Shown here: positions 47,428 to 59,861 of the stretch, one piece after another
How the letters are laid out: each line of letters begins with the position of its first letter
Numbering within the stretch: the first letter of the stretch is position 1
DNA from: Uloborus plumipes
Taxonomy: Eukaryota; Arthropoda; Arachnida; Araneae; Uloboridae
Assembly: GCA_038373865.1 (NCBI GenBank)
Contig: JAXGGA010001149.1
Coordinates: 62,001 to 126,000, forward strand
Length of the DNA stretch: 64,000 nt
Direction: 5' to 3'
Notes under the pieces: generated by a model
The model's input: only the letters and a program-made list of their open reading frames with translations
What the model was told of the DNA's origin: nothing
Databases searched by the model: none
Program-made: the position numbers and the translations under genes

Positions 47428-50400
47428 TAATATTAGATTAAGAAATTAAGAGCAACAATTTCCTTTCTTAAAACGTGACTCCCTTTAAAAAATATTAAAT
47501 AAGATTCCAGAATCTACCAATCGCTACAGAAAATCTTCGGCTTTCTAAGTCAAGTTTTCAAAAACAACATTGCAAAATCTATGCAAAATATGAACAGATT
47601 TCTATAAAAGGAAATTCAAGGGGAGTAAAAGTTTCAAATTATCTGAAATTGAAACTTATAAAACTTTTCAAAAATAGAATACATACATCGGCATTTAATC
47701 GAGTAGAACTACAATATTTAACTTAAAATAATACAGGTTTTCTTAAAATATGCCTTATTATGGAAAGACAAGAAATGCACTGTACATTTAAAATCATTTA
47801 TTTTCGTAAATTTATGAATTAAAAAAAAACCTGCACATTTTCATATAAAACTTTATCATTTTCTTTTAATTGTCTGATAAACATGTTTCAATTACTGATC
47901 TCTAAAAATAATTATTTGTTAATTCAATTACTGATCTCTAAAAATAATTATTTGTTAACTGGAAATTTTTTTCTTCAGCAACAACTCTGCCGCCGCTAAA
48001 GTAGTATTTAACTAACGTGAATTGAAAAAAGTAGAATGCATTTAAAATCTTGTCCATCTTTTAGATAAAAGAGATTGATTCTTAGATTAATTCGTAATTT
48101 TATAAGAAATTATTGTACTATTTTGAGCTAATATCCTACCTTATCATACACAAATTCATGATATTATAAACAACTTTCATAAATCAACAGTACAAAATCA
48201 CCTCTTATGTTCCAGATACTTCATTTGTAAACTTTTAAGGAAACCTCTTTTTACTCTTTTAAAGTAAAAAAATATATATACATACATTTTGTTGTACTGT
48301 ACATTTGTTGAGATACATTTTATTGAGAAATTGTATACATTTTGTTGAGAAAATTGCAAGGTAAGGCGTAATTCAAGTTACCCAGTATTTTCTCTACACA
48401 TATTTTCAGGGCTCGGAGTTCAAATTTTAAAATTCCAGGACAATTCCAGGACATTATTCAGCCACGGCTTTTGGAGCATGTGGCACCCACAATACATAAC
48501 CGTACATGGTATAGCAATATAAAAGGCTTATTTCACTGATCTTTTTTTTTCTGGAAATAAGTATCTTGAATACACTAATTTTATACACTGGAGATCAATG
48601 AAAATTATGATCTCCGGCTAGCAGATAAAGCCATTAGATGTCATTAAGGAATATAAAGAAAAAAAATAAAATCCACAACCGCTGCTGCTATCCCCCCCCC
48701 CCCCCAAGAGAGTTCAATGTTTTCAAAAAAGTCTCATTATAAAAGGTAAATAAATTTTCATGTAAATTACTGTAACAGAAAAAAATGTAAATAAATAAAT
48801 AAAAAAAATAAAAACAAAAACATATTCTGTGCATGATATGTCATCAATAATTTAAGATTATAGTTAGCATGCTTTTTGCTAAACCAACTAAGCGTTTTCT
48901 AAATAATTATGATAGTTATGAATTAAAACTTACTGTTTAACGATGCATTCAACATGTTCAATGCACAGATAAGTCAACTGCTGGTCCATCCATGGAACAT
49001 TGCAACAGTTTTTCTTCATCAAGAGCATTGCTTGAAATAAAGTCCAAAATACGAATCGTCGCACGATATTCGTCGTTTCATCAAAATGTAAAACATAATA
49101 CGATGAGCCAATATCGCGAAAAAGGTGTGATTTAAAGTATGGTGCTAAACCAAAATTAACATATCTAACCTTTTTTTCAGACAATTGTATCCCTTTTGCA
49201 ATTGCAGAATCTTCAAACACAGATGGAAAAAGTTCTGCTAGATCCCCAAGCGACGAAAAAGAAAAGGTTTTTTTAATAGCTTCTAAAATTAAAACTGCTT
49301 CTGCTTTAAGAATTTTGTCAGCATCTGTCGTCGGTATCCACTTCAAGCCATTTTTTGATACTAACACGACTTTTGCAATTCCACTTGAGTTACTTTCAGG
49401 CTGACTGCTAAAAGTTAAAAAGGATTGGTTTTCATTGCTTTTGGTTTTGCTTTTATGCTTCTCACCATCAGCATGCGATAGCAGTGCTGCAAATCTCATG
49501 TTTGCAATGCTAAATTCTTTCTGGCAAACAAAGGCAGAAAGTTCACTTTTTTCCGATACAGAACACCATGTTTTAATCATATCTTCATTCCGATCCTTGT
49601 TGTCCAAACAAGAAGTAAACAAGAAGTTGAAAATTTAGTGTCTCCGGCATTTTTTCAAATTTACGTTATGTACACGATCACCAAAGATTAGCATCAGCAG
49701 CGACCGAAAATGCAAACCCTCAAATCACCAACGACGCGGCGGCGATGCGCGATGCCATGTGAAAAAAAAATGCCATTACAGCGCAAGTGCTAAATCTGTT
49801 CTCCGATCTCGTGATCAGGAGAAGGGGACTGGTTTTAACGGCTGTTTAACCGCGCTACCGAGCGCGGCAATGAGATAATACAAACTGATAGACTAGGCAG
49901 TCTAGTATTTACAAATGATTAGATTACCATTATTATTTATGTTTAGTTCCTTAAAGAACTTAACTGTTTTTCTCATATGCTAATCGGGCTCATGACGTCA
50001 CGCCTTGAACACGTGCCGTGATCTACATTTGGCGTACGACGTCATTCACGCATGCCTAGTGCTGTTAGCCAATAGCTTTGCCTGATCGGCGGTCTAACAT
50101 GCAAATGAGACTGTTATAAAAGCACTTGACGATCTTTATCGGTGCTCAGTCCGATCAGCCCTTTAGCCGTTGACTCTAGGAAGGCAAGCCGACTCGCTCC
50201 AACCTTGAGCGTGTCTTGGCTTATCAATGCCTTAGCCTTTTTGAGGATAAGTAAACTGTTCGTTTTATATAATGGCAGGGCATTATCTGTATTAAGTTTT
50301 TAGTAATGTTTTATTATTGTTTACGGACTGTTTTTGCTGTTTCTACTTTTTACTACCGTTGTTTATTTCTTTTAGCCATTTACATTAGTTAAATAAATAA

Positions 50401-53400
50401 GTTTATTGTTATTTGGTCATCCTCTTTATTCACTCGAGCTCTTAACATGGACGCTTACTCTGCTACATATCAAACAGATAGATGGGTACAACTTTAATCT
50501 GAAATCCCATCCATCAAGGGGTTATGTGCACCAGGTCGCCTTTCCCCGAGAGCTCGGAAAGTGATTTTTTTTCACGATGACTAAATTCGAGATAAAAATG
50601 GCTAATACGGTAGAATGAAGAAATCTTTTATTAGGGGAGGCCGCACAAGTGAATTTTCATCAAAGCCGTGAAGTTCATGTTTTCAGAAAAAGAACTTATC
50701 GCTTTTTGAAACTTCGTCAGTGACTTTTTTTTGTGTTTTGAAATTGAAAAAAAATGACGACTCCCGGAATTACTATAGAAAAATTAAATCACGAAAATTA
50801 CACGGAATGGTCTGTGAATATGAAATTCTTATTAATGGATAGAAATGCTTGGTCCATAGTGGACGAATCTGAGGAATTACCTGAGGTAAATAAAGAAGCG
50901 GACATTACGTTAAAAGATGTCAAAGATTTCGAAATTCGTAAGAGAGCGGCTCTTTCACTTATTTTTTTGAATATTGAGCAAGATCTAAAGAAAATCATCG
51001 AAAATTGCAATGATCCCGCGGATTCATGGAAAAAATTAAAAAATCATTTTTTTCCTAACAACCGCTGCATACATATGAAAACTTTTAACGAATTAAATCA
51101 ATGCAACCTCAAAAATAACGAGAAAATAAATTTATACGCCGCGCGATTGTCAAGAATTTATGACAACATAAAAATAGTTTACCCGAACTTTCCCGAAGAT
51201 TACATCATTTTCCAATTACTTCAGAATCTGCCTAAAAGTTACGACAATGTCGTACAAAATATCCTGACGCGAGATAATGAGAATTTCAAATTCGAAAAAA
51301 TCGTAGTCGATTTAATTATCGAAGAAGGGAGGCAGAACCTTAAATTCGAAAAGAATTATCAAGCTCAGGTATTATATACAAAACGTATAATTTGTCACCG
51401 TTGTGGCACTGCCGGACATGTGCAACGTGATTGTACGCAGCAGCCGAGAGCCTCAAGTTCTAGAAGTTCCAGTACTTGGAGGGGAAATTCACCCCAGCAA
51501 CCTGCAAGTCATCCCAACAGCCAGGATCGGCAACGGAGAGGAAGGTTCCGGAGCAGACGTCGAGGTTGGAATTCCAAGGAGAGAAGGAGATCATCTTCAA
51601 ACGACCGACGTGAGTACGAACTGTTTTATGTTTCTGAAGCCAACTTAAGTCACGCAAAAGAGGACCGTTCAGTTTTTATTTTTGACACCGCGGCATCCAA
51701 CCATTTTTCTTGTAGAAAAGATTGGTTTGTAAAATTTGATAAAGTTCGAGATGTTCGTATGGCAGTCGCAGTGAAAGATAAAACCTTTCCAATTGTCGGA
51801 AAAGGAGACATAAAAGTAAATTTTGGAGAAAGAACTGTTATTTTACAAAATGTTTTATATTCCCCCCAATTACGCCGAAATATTTTATCTGGTACAAAAT
51901 TTGATCAGGGTGGTGCCAAATTTGTAGGGGGAGGAGGTTTCGTGGAAGTATCCAGCAGGAAGGGTCCTATTTTCAAAGCTGTTCTTAAAAATGGAATGTA
52001 TGTTGTTGAAACTGTAGATAGTGAACTCTCCGAGAATAATCAAATCAATGTCAATCCCGATCCAAATTGTAATGCAGTAAATTTAGAAACTTGGCACAAG
52101 CGTTTTGCTCATGTAAACGCCGATTATATCAGGCATACGGGCGATTTACAAGCTGTGAATGGCTTACCCAAATTTAAAAGTACAAAACTTGATTGTGATA
52201 ATTGTAGAATGGGGAAGCACAAACGCGTAAGTTTCAAGCCTATAGAGTACACGCGCTCGAAAAGACCCCTCGAGACTCTTCATTCCGATGTTTGGGGGCC
52301 ATACTATGTTAAAGGAAGGAATGGAGAAAGGTACTTTTTATCCATCATTGATGATTATTCTGGCAGGTGTTCACTATACCCTATGAATAGTAAAGATCAA
52401 GTCTCAGACATTTTTAAGTATCATATTTTAAGAGCCGAAAATTTTATCGGTAAACATGTGAAGTTTATTCGAACTGACAACGGACGAGAATACTTTAATA
52501 GTGAGTTTGAAAAATTTTGTTTAGAAAAAGGAATAAAGCACGAGCTATCTGTCCCATATTGTCCTGAACAGAATGGGAAAGCTGAAGCATTTAATAAAGT
52601 AGTTGTTAATGCAACGTGCGTTTTAATGCTAGAAAGCGGTTTGCCGCAAAGTTTTTGGCCGGAAGCAATGTTGTACTTCGTGTACACTTGGAACCGCATC
52701 TGTCATAAAAATCAAAAACAAACACCATTTGAATTATACGGTGGTCGAAAACCTAGTATCCGTCACCTTAAACCCTGGGGAACAGTAGGATTTTGTGGAA
52801 TACCAAAACAACTAAGACACAAACTTGACGCGAAAGCTCATAAAGGAGTTTTAATCGGTTACGCATTTAGAAGAAAAGGTTATCGCATGTATATCCCCGA
52901 ACTTAACAAAATCATAGAAACCATTAACGTTTCATTTCGAGAAAACTCTTTTTATAAGGACGAATTCGCAGACGAGAATCTAAAAGATAAGCACACCCAA
53001 TTTTGGCCTCTCGCGAAGAGCGAAAGCTCAGACAACTCTGACCTTGATAGTGAAAACGAAGGTCGTCGCGAAGAATCAGAATTGAGTGAGGAGGGGGAAA
53101 GCGAATCTGAAAGTGAAACGAGTGGGAGCGATAGCGAAGCGAAATCGAGTCATCCTTTACGCGAAGCTGTGTGGGTACGAAAAGTTTCTCGTAGGAAAGA
53201 TAATTCACGAAACGACATTTATTTTTTTGAGAAAGGGAAAAAGACTAGGTTAAGATCATTTCACGATGTCCATAAATACTGTACAAAAAATAACATAGCC
53301 TATGATCCTAAAATGTTCAGTTTTAAAGGTAAAGATTTGTTTGAAGGTGAAATTTCTTCCCAGTCAGCATCAATTGTTCCCAATGTTAGTTTGAATGTTT

Positions 53401-56400
53401 CCTGACTAGAAGGAGGATTTAATGTACCCAGAACCTATAAACAAGCCCAAAAATCTAAAGAATGGGGAGAATGGGAAAAATCAATGAAACAAGAATTAGA
53501 GGTGATGCGAGATCGCGACGTTTGGGAATTAGCTGAATTGCCAGAAAATACTGTGCCTATTGGATCGAGATGGGTTTTTACTGTTAAGAAAGATGAGGAA
53601 GGCCGAATAGTTCAATATAAAAGTAGACTTTGTGCTCAAGGCCATACTCAGATTAAAAACCTAAATTTTTTTGAGACATACTCTCCAATTGTTCAGTTTG
53701 GTGTAATTCGTTTTTTCTTTGTAAGTTTAGTAGTGTACCAAAAATGGTTGCACGTTCAATGTGATATTAAATGCGCATATCTGTATGCACCTCTTGATGA
53801 AATTGTCTATATGCGACAACCTCCTGGTCACGAAATTAAAGGAAAGGAACATTTATTTTGTAAATTGAAAAAGGCCATCTACGGCCTACACCAAAGTGGT
53901 CGCTTGTGGTATTATGAAATAGACAAAGTTTTAGGAAATATTGGCTTTACAAAGTTTACAAGTTGTAATTGTGTTTATTTTAATCAGTATGTTATTTTGC
54001 TTTTATATGTAGACGATATTGTTTTATTTGGTAAAAATATATGTCATATAAATAGTGCAATCAACATGCTGAATGAACACTTTGAATTAAAAGTTTTAGG
54101 CAAAACAAGTAAATTATTAGGAGTTGACTTTGTAAATGTTGAAAATGACTTGTGTTTAAGTCAATCTGATTATATCCAAGAAATTTATGAACGTTTTGAA
54201 AATTTTAATATTCCTATTTCATCTTTACCCATAAGCAAAGGAGTGATTTATTCAGGTCTTGATTGCCCTAAAACAGAAAATGAAAAAAATGAAATGTCGA
54301 AATATCCCTATAGAAACTTGGTTGGTTGTTTAGCATTTGTTGCAAATAGGACTCGTCCTGACATCGCGTATGCAGTAAATCTTTTTAGTCAGTTTCAGTC
54401 TAATCCTAGTATTGTACATTGGAATGGTCTTTTAAAATTACTCGGATATGTTTGGCAAACAAAAGATTTAAAGCTAAAATTAAGATGCAACAAAATTCAA
54501 ATAATCACATACTCCGATGCTGATTTTGCATCGAATCGCGAAGATCGCACTTCGTTAGGCGGTCAATTAGTTTTGATGGATAGGTCGCCGATAGAATGGC
54601 GTACTTTTAAACAACACAGTGTAAGCTTATCCACAATGGAAGCGGAACTTGTTGCAATGACGGAATCTGCTAAGGAGACAGTGTATTATGATAGAATCTT
54701 AAAGGAATGCATCGAACATAAAGTAATTAAAAGTACTATAATTAAATCCATTCTTTTTGTTGACAATCAATCAACACTTGATTTTGTTAAATCGCCTATC
54801 GAAAACCACAGAAATAAATATATTGGTGTGAAACGATTTTTTATTAGGGATCTTATTCATGAAAATATCTTTGAAGCAAAACATGTTAGGAGTAAGGACA
54901 ACATGGCTGATATTTTCACCAAGCCTCCAACCCGACTTGAATTACAAAGATTTATTGAAAATTTCTTCATAAAAATATAATTGTTTTTTTCATACTATCT
55001 TGTTGGATAGATTATCGATGTCTTTTGTATTTACATCATTTTTGTATTAATGCTCTTGCAATTTGGACAATTTAATTTCCCGCTCGCATACTCCCGTCGC
55101 CTTTCGGTATTCATTCCCGGGTTGTTAGAACTGCCACAAGAACCGTCTCGGAGTGGTGCATTATTTAAGTTAAAAGTCAGATAATGACCGAGGGGATGAA
55201 TGGCGGGGTGGATTGAAGCATGTGGGTCATTTCGCGGGCGTGTTATTCTTTTATTTTTGTAAGTCCCATGTTATAAAGTTTTTGGAAACGTCACTAGATC
55301 CCGTCCATATTTGTAATTGATTTATTGATGGAACGATGATGTAAATTTTTTTGGGTGGAAAATTTACCCATTTTTGAATAGAATTTTTGAATTCAAATGA
55401 AATTTTTGGAAAAAAAAGTCCTTGTTTGTTTGAGAACTTGTTAACTAGTCAATGCACACTTCTATTAGAATGAGAATTGGTAACAATACCGTTTAAGAGT
55501 TCGTTTTTGAAGAACTGTTACTTGTGGAAAAAAAAAAAAAACTCAATTGACAAAATGGTAACCTTGTATAAGAAGTAAATATTAGAAAAATTGAGTGATT
55601 TGAGGTTATAGAATTTTTTTTTTCTCACAAGGCAAAAAGTTATGAAATTCTAGATTCATTGTATAATATGTGCTGATTTGGACAGTTACTTGTGTGTTCT
55701 TTATTTTTTTCAGGAGGACTTTTCAATTAGATGGCTTGTAAAACTAATTAGGACATTTTATTAGAACTTTAAAAGAACATTAGTTTGTTTGGAAGATGTT
55801 GTTGCTGCACGAGAGATGCATTTTGAGAAGATAATTTGTTTGATATTTTTGTGTGTGATGTTACATGTTTATAACTTGTTAATTGTTATTAGGAATTTAT
55901 GTGCTAACATTGTTGTTAAATTTTTAAAAAGGATATGGCTAAATTTAAAAATTTGTTTCTTTAAGAATTTATAGAAAGTTTTAAGTTATACTGTTTAAAA
56001 AAAAAAAATAATTATGGTAATGGGGAGGCCTTGATAGACTAGGCAGTCTAGTATTTAGAAATGATTAGATTACCATTATTATTTATGTTTAGTTCCTTAA
56101 AGAACTTAACTGTTTTTCTCATATGCTAATCGGGCTCATGACGTCACGCCTTGAACACGTGCCGTGATCTACATTTGGCGTACGACGTCATTCACGCATG
56201 CCTAGTGCTGTTAGCCAATTGCTTTGCCTGATCGGCGGTCTAACATGCAAATGAGACTGTTATAAAAGCACTTGACGATCTTTATCGGTGCTCAGTCCGA
56301 TCAGCCCTTTAGCCGTTGACTCTAGGAAGGCAAGCCGACTCGCTCCAACCTTGAGCGTGTCTTGGCTTATCAATGCCTTAGCCTTTTTGAGGATAAGTAA

Positions 56401-59400
56401 ACTGTTCGTTTTATATAATGGCAGGGCATTATCAGTATTATGTTTTTAGTAATGTTTTATTATTGTTTACGGACTGTTTTTGCTGTTTCTACTTTTTACT
56501 ACCGTTGTTTATTTCTTTTAGCCATTTACATTAGTTAAATAAATAAGTTTATTGTTATTTGGTCATCCTCTTTATTCACTCGAGCTCTTAACATGGACGC
56601 TTACTCTGCTACATATCATACAGATAGATGGGTACAACTTTAATCTGAAATCCCATCCATCACAAACATTCCTGCCGATTCTACGCTTTTTTTTTTAAAT
56701 AATGAACAGTATTGCTCGAAATTTCAGGAATCCCAGGACATTGAATGCAATTCAAGGTCATTTCAGGACATGAAAAAAAAAATCAGGAATTCCAGGACAA
56801 CTCCGAGCCCTGCATTTTGACAACTGTAAAATCCAATAAAACCCATTTGGACTTTCAAAAGTTAGCAATAAAGAACCATTTCACTTCATATAATAAAAAT
56901 AATAAGTACTGAAAACACAAACCTGGGTTTCATTTGGTGTACCAATAGCAGAGCTCAAAGCCGATAATAAAGCAGGGAGAATTTTGGGCAAATGCTTTGT
57001 TAATGCCTCTCCAGCAACAGCAGACAAAAATGAGAGTGCTTTAACATTTACAGGCGGAGCTGTCAACTGAAAAGAAAACTTACTAAATAGTAAACAAACT
57101 CAATAAAAGTAAAATAAGTTTCACAACTAAGATTAAATAATAGACTAACAAAAATTTATGATATTCATGTTAAACCAAGAAAAAGAAGCAGCTGAATTAT
57201 TAGCTTACCTGTGGTACAAGATAAGGCAGGACAACTTTACTTTTAATTGCCATAACTTGCCGAAGCCCATCTAGAGTATATTCAGATTGTAATGGATCAC
57301 TCTAAAGACAAATAAGAACAATTTAGAATTTTTGTTGTAAAATAATTGAACCCATCATATAAAGAGCACTTTTTCACAAAATAATTTCTTAACATTTATC
57401 CTATGCTTTGTAATAAATGCTTTTTTTGAAGTAAAGGTCAGAACATCTAAGGCAACAAATCATACATAAAGAAATTTTATCCAAACTATTAAAGCATTCT
57501 TTGATCCTTGAAAATTTACAATGCACAAAACCTGTTTCATATGTTTTACAAATTTTAGGCAATATTTTTTTTAAAAACATTTAATGCTTCTAAGATTACA
57601 TTTGACGTTAAAATTTTAATTTTGCTTCCTCTCCCACTCCTTGTGTTTCAAACATAACACATAACAAAGCAATGCAATTTTCGTTATGAGATAGCCAACA
57701 GATATTCAACATGTATTTTAACCATAATGCAAACAATATACTCACCAGTTGCCTTAGAAGAGGAGGAAGAATTTCATCTAAAGCTCTCACACCAACTGTT
57801 GAATGCAAACTGTCAAACGTTGTTGCAGCCGCAAGACGCACTTCTGGCAAAGGATCACTCAGAGCACGTCTTAAAGAAAAAAGAAAAAATACCTGTTATA
57901 CCTACGAAAAAACTTGTTCATGCATTTTAAGATACTTTGTAAGCACAGTTGAGAAACATAACACCTGTTTAGCAACACATAGAAGCACAGCAAGCCTCCC
58001 AGAATCATCGTTAACCCATTGTCAATCCTAATATGGTATTTTATATAAATGTTAGAACTTATATAAGATTTGATATTATGTTTTTAACACAGTATTGAAC
58101 ACCCTTCAGACATTTTTTGTTATTTTTACTTAAAATCTTAATGTTATGCTTCTACAACTTATTAGAAGAATTCTCACATAAACAACTTGTATCAGGAATA
58201 AATTGATAATATTCCCCTAGATATTCATTTTCAAATTAATTTTCACCCCCGCAACCGAAAATGCTGCTATTTTAAGAGATAAAAAGCAGACAGTAACTTT
58301 TGAAATAGTTTTTTTTTTTTTTAATTTTTTTATTTTGTTGGGGGGGGGGAGGGGAGAAAGCGGTTCCACAAAATTAGTAGGCTTTCAAGTGAAGGTCTAG
58401 TGGGCTAGACTTCGAGCAAATCTGCTTTGCATCATAAATTTGTCAAAAAAAAATTTTTTTGAGGGGGGTTGAGGGGCACAGTAATTTTTAATGCCAAATT
58501 TTGGGACCATATGTTACTGCAATTCATGAAATAATTTCTTCACATTTGTCTTTTTACTATGCTATGTAATAAGTGCCATTTAATAAAACCAGAAATTAAA
58601 GCATGTGGAACTTCACAACATCTTTGAGTGAAAGTGACGTAACATAAGCTATTATGAGTTCTACTTCAGGCGTTAAGTATCAAAGCCAGCTCAATCATAA
58701 ATTTTAATAAGTTCTTTTATTTCATAATTTGACACTTCTCGGTGGATACTATCATGTTATAAAGTTATTTGGACCCTGCAACCTGCTCAACCACTGCTGC
58801 CAAAATCTGGTTCTGTTTAAAAAATAAAGTTAAATAAACAGCTCAAACCATGATTGTTTTTTGTCTCTCGTAAAATTTTTATCAATGGATTATACCAGCT
58901 TTGATACTAAATACCTCAATTAACTAATTAAAAAGCAACAATATGTATGACTTTGCAGAAGATTTCCTTTATTCTAAGATTTAAAATTATGTCATAAAAT
59001 TTGTTCAAGCAGCACATGCTGCAAGATTTAGAGTGCTTCTCACTCAGTTATTTATTTTGTCACTATTGTCACCCCAACTTGCTTTCATAAAAATGAATAA
59101 CTGCTTTATTTTTATGTAGAATGAAATTGGCAACATCAAAACATCATACAATTTTTTTGTTGTTCAAACCGGCCTGTTACTACTACAAACCAGAAAATTT
59201 TGTTACACAAATTCGAATAAACAATTGTTGTTGAAATAAGCAAGTACGTAGCAGTGTGGAATTTGTACATGCAAAATGTTTATATTACAATGATTAATTT
59301 GGTGCTTAAGCACATAATTATAAAGAGAAAAAAATACTAATATTATAATTACCTCACAGTAGGAACCAAGCTGTCAACAAAAGTGAGGACCATCTCTCTA

Positions 59401-59829
59401 CTAGTGGAAGCCATTATTTCACTCAAGCCAATACATACACCTTGCCTTTGATCTGCCCGTTCAGAATCTAAGCCATTTTCAAGAATAGGTATTATTTCAG
59501 GCAAAACTCTTTCACCAAGTTTTCTAACGAGATCACCTAATGTGCGAGCTGCTACCTAAGATGAAACAGGGAAAAATAATACATTGAATAGCTTTAAAAA
59601 AGTTTATGAACCCAATCATATAGTTGGATTTGATAAATCAGCTGTCACTAACTAGTAAACAATAATTCCATATTGAAATGCACTCATAAAATAAGACACA
59701 TTTAATATCTGCATTTTCTTTATGAGGATGATTTTTGAAAAAAATCCAATAGTATAAATTGATAAAAGTAACTTATTTGAAATGAATTGTAATCAGAATG
59801 GAAAATTTGAACCTTGAACCTTTCAACTG

Positions 59830-59861
<32 letters not shown>

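Larger units (their letters stand above)
49886..50516 (+). repeat. copia 5' LTR
   Basis: 631 bp with TG..CA ends. It carries the promoter (TATA and initiator at 50,115-50,150), upstream TGACGTCA (49,993) and CACGTG (50,010) boxes, and AATAAA at 50,392-50,397. This gives an approximate U3-R-U5 order, with R starting near 50,148. Confidence 0.95.
49886..56662 (+). mobile_element. Ty1/copia LTR retrotransposon, nearly intact
   Basis: Two 631-bp LTRs starting TGATAGAC and ending CCATCA bound a 5.5-kb interior. A perfect 5-bp target duplication, CAAAC, lies at 49,881-49,885 and 56,663-56,667. Domain order is Gag, protease, integrase, reverse transcriptase, RNase H, which defines Ty1/copia. The coding frame is open from 50,754 to 54,980 except for one TGA at 53,403. 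I see five differences between the LTRs (about 0.8%), so the insertion is recent compared with its surroundings. It is opposite in orientation to GCN1. Confidence 0.95.
48407..56812 (-). mobile_element. hAT element (truncated), interrupted by the copia retrotransposon
   Basis: Perfect 14-bp inverted ends CAGGGCTCGGAGTT lie at 48,407-48,420 and, inverted, at 56,799-56,812. Both ends carry repeated CCAGGACA boxes. The flanking 8-mers are CATATTTT and CATTTTGA, matching at only five positions, so the target duplication is decayed or the true border is slightly different. Without the 6.8-kb copia insertion the element is about 1.6 kb, too short for a full hAT transposase. The transposase remnant reads on the minus strand (48,930-49,622), so copia landed between the element's 5' end and its coding region. 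The whole nest sits in a GCN1 intron and shares GCN1's orientation. Confidence 0.8.

Noticed and set aside
48930..49622. Host gene with a 230-aa product
   Set aside because: hAT-specific motifs, hAT ends around it and loss of the catalytic C-terminal half make it a transposon remnant.
50634..50650. Internal second polypurine tract in the copia leader (AGGGGAGGCC)
   Set aside because: It resembles the tract before the 3' LTR, but lies upstream of gag, where no such function is expected.
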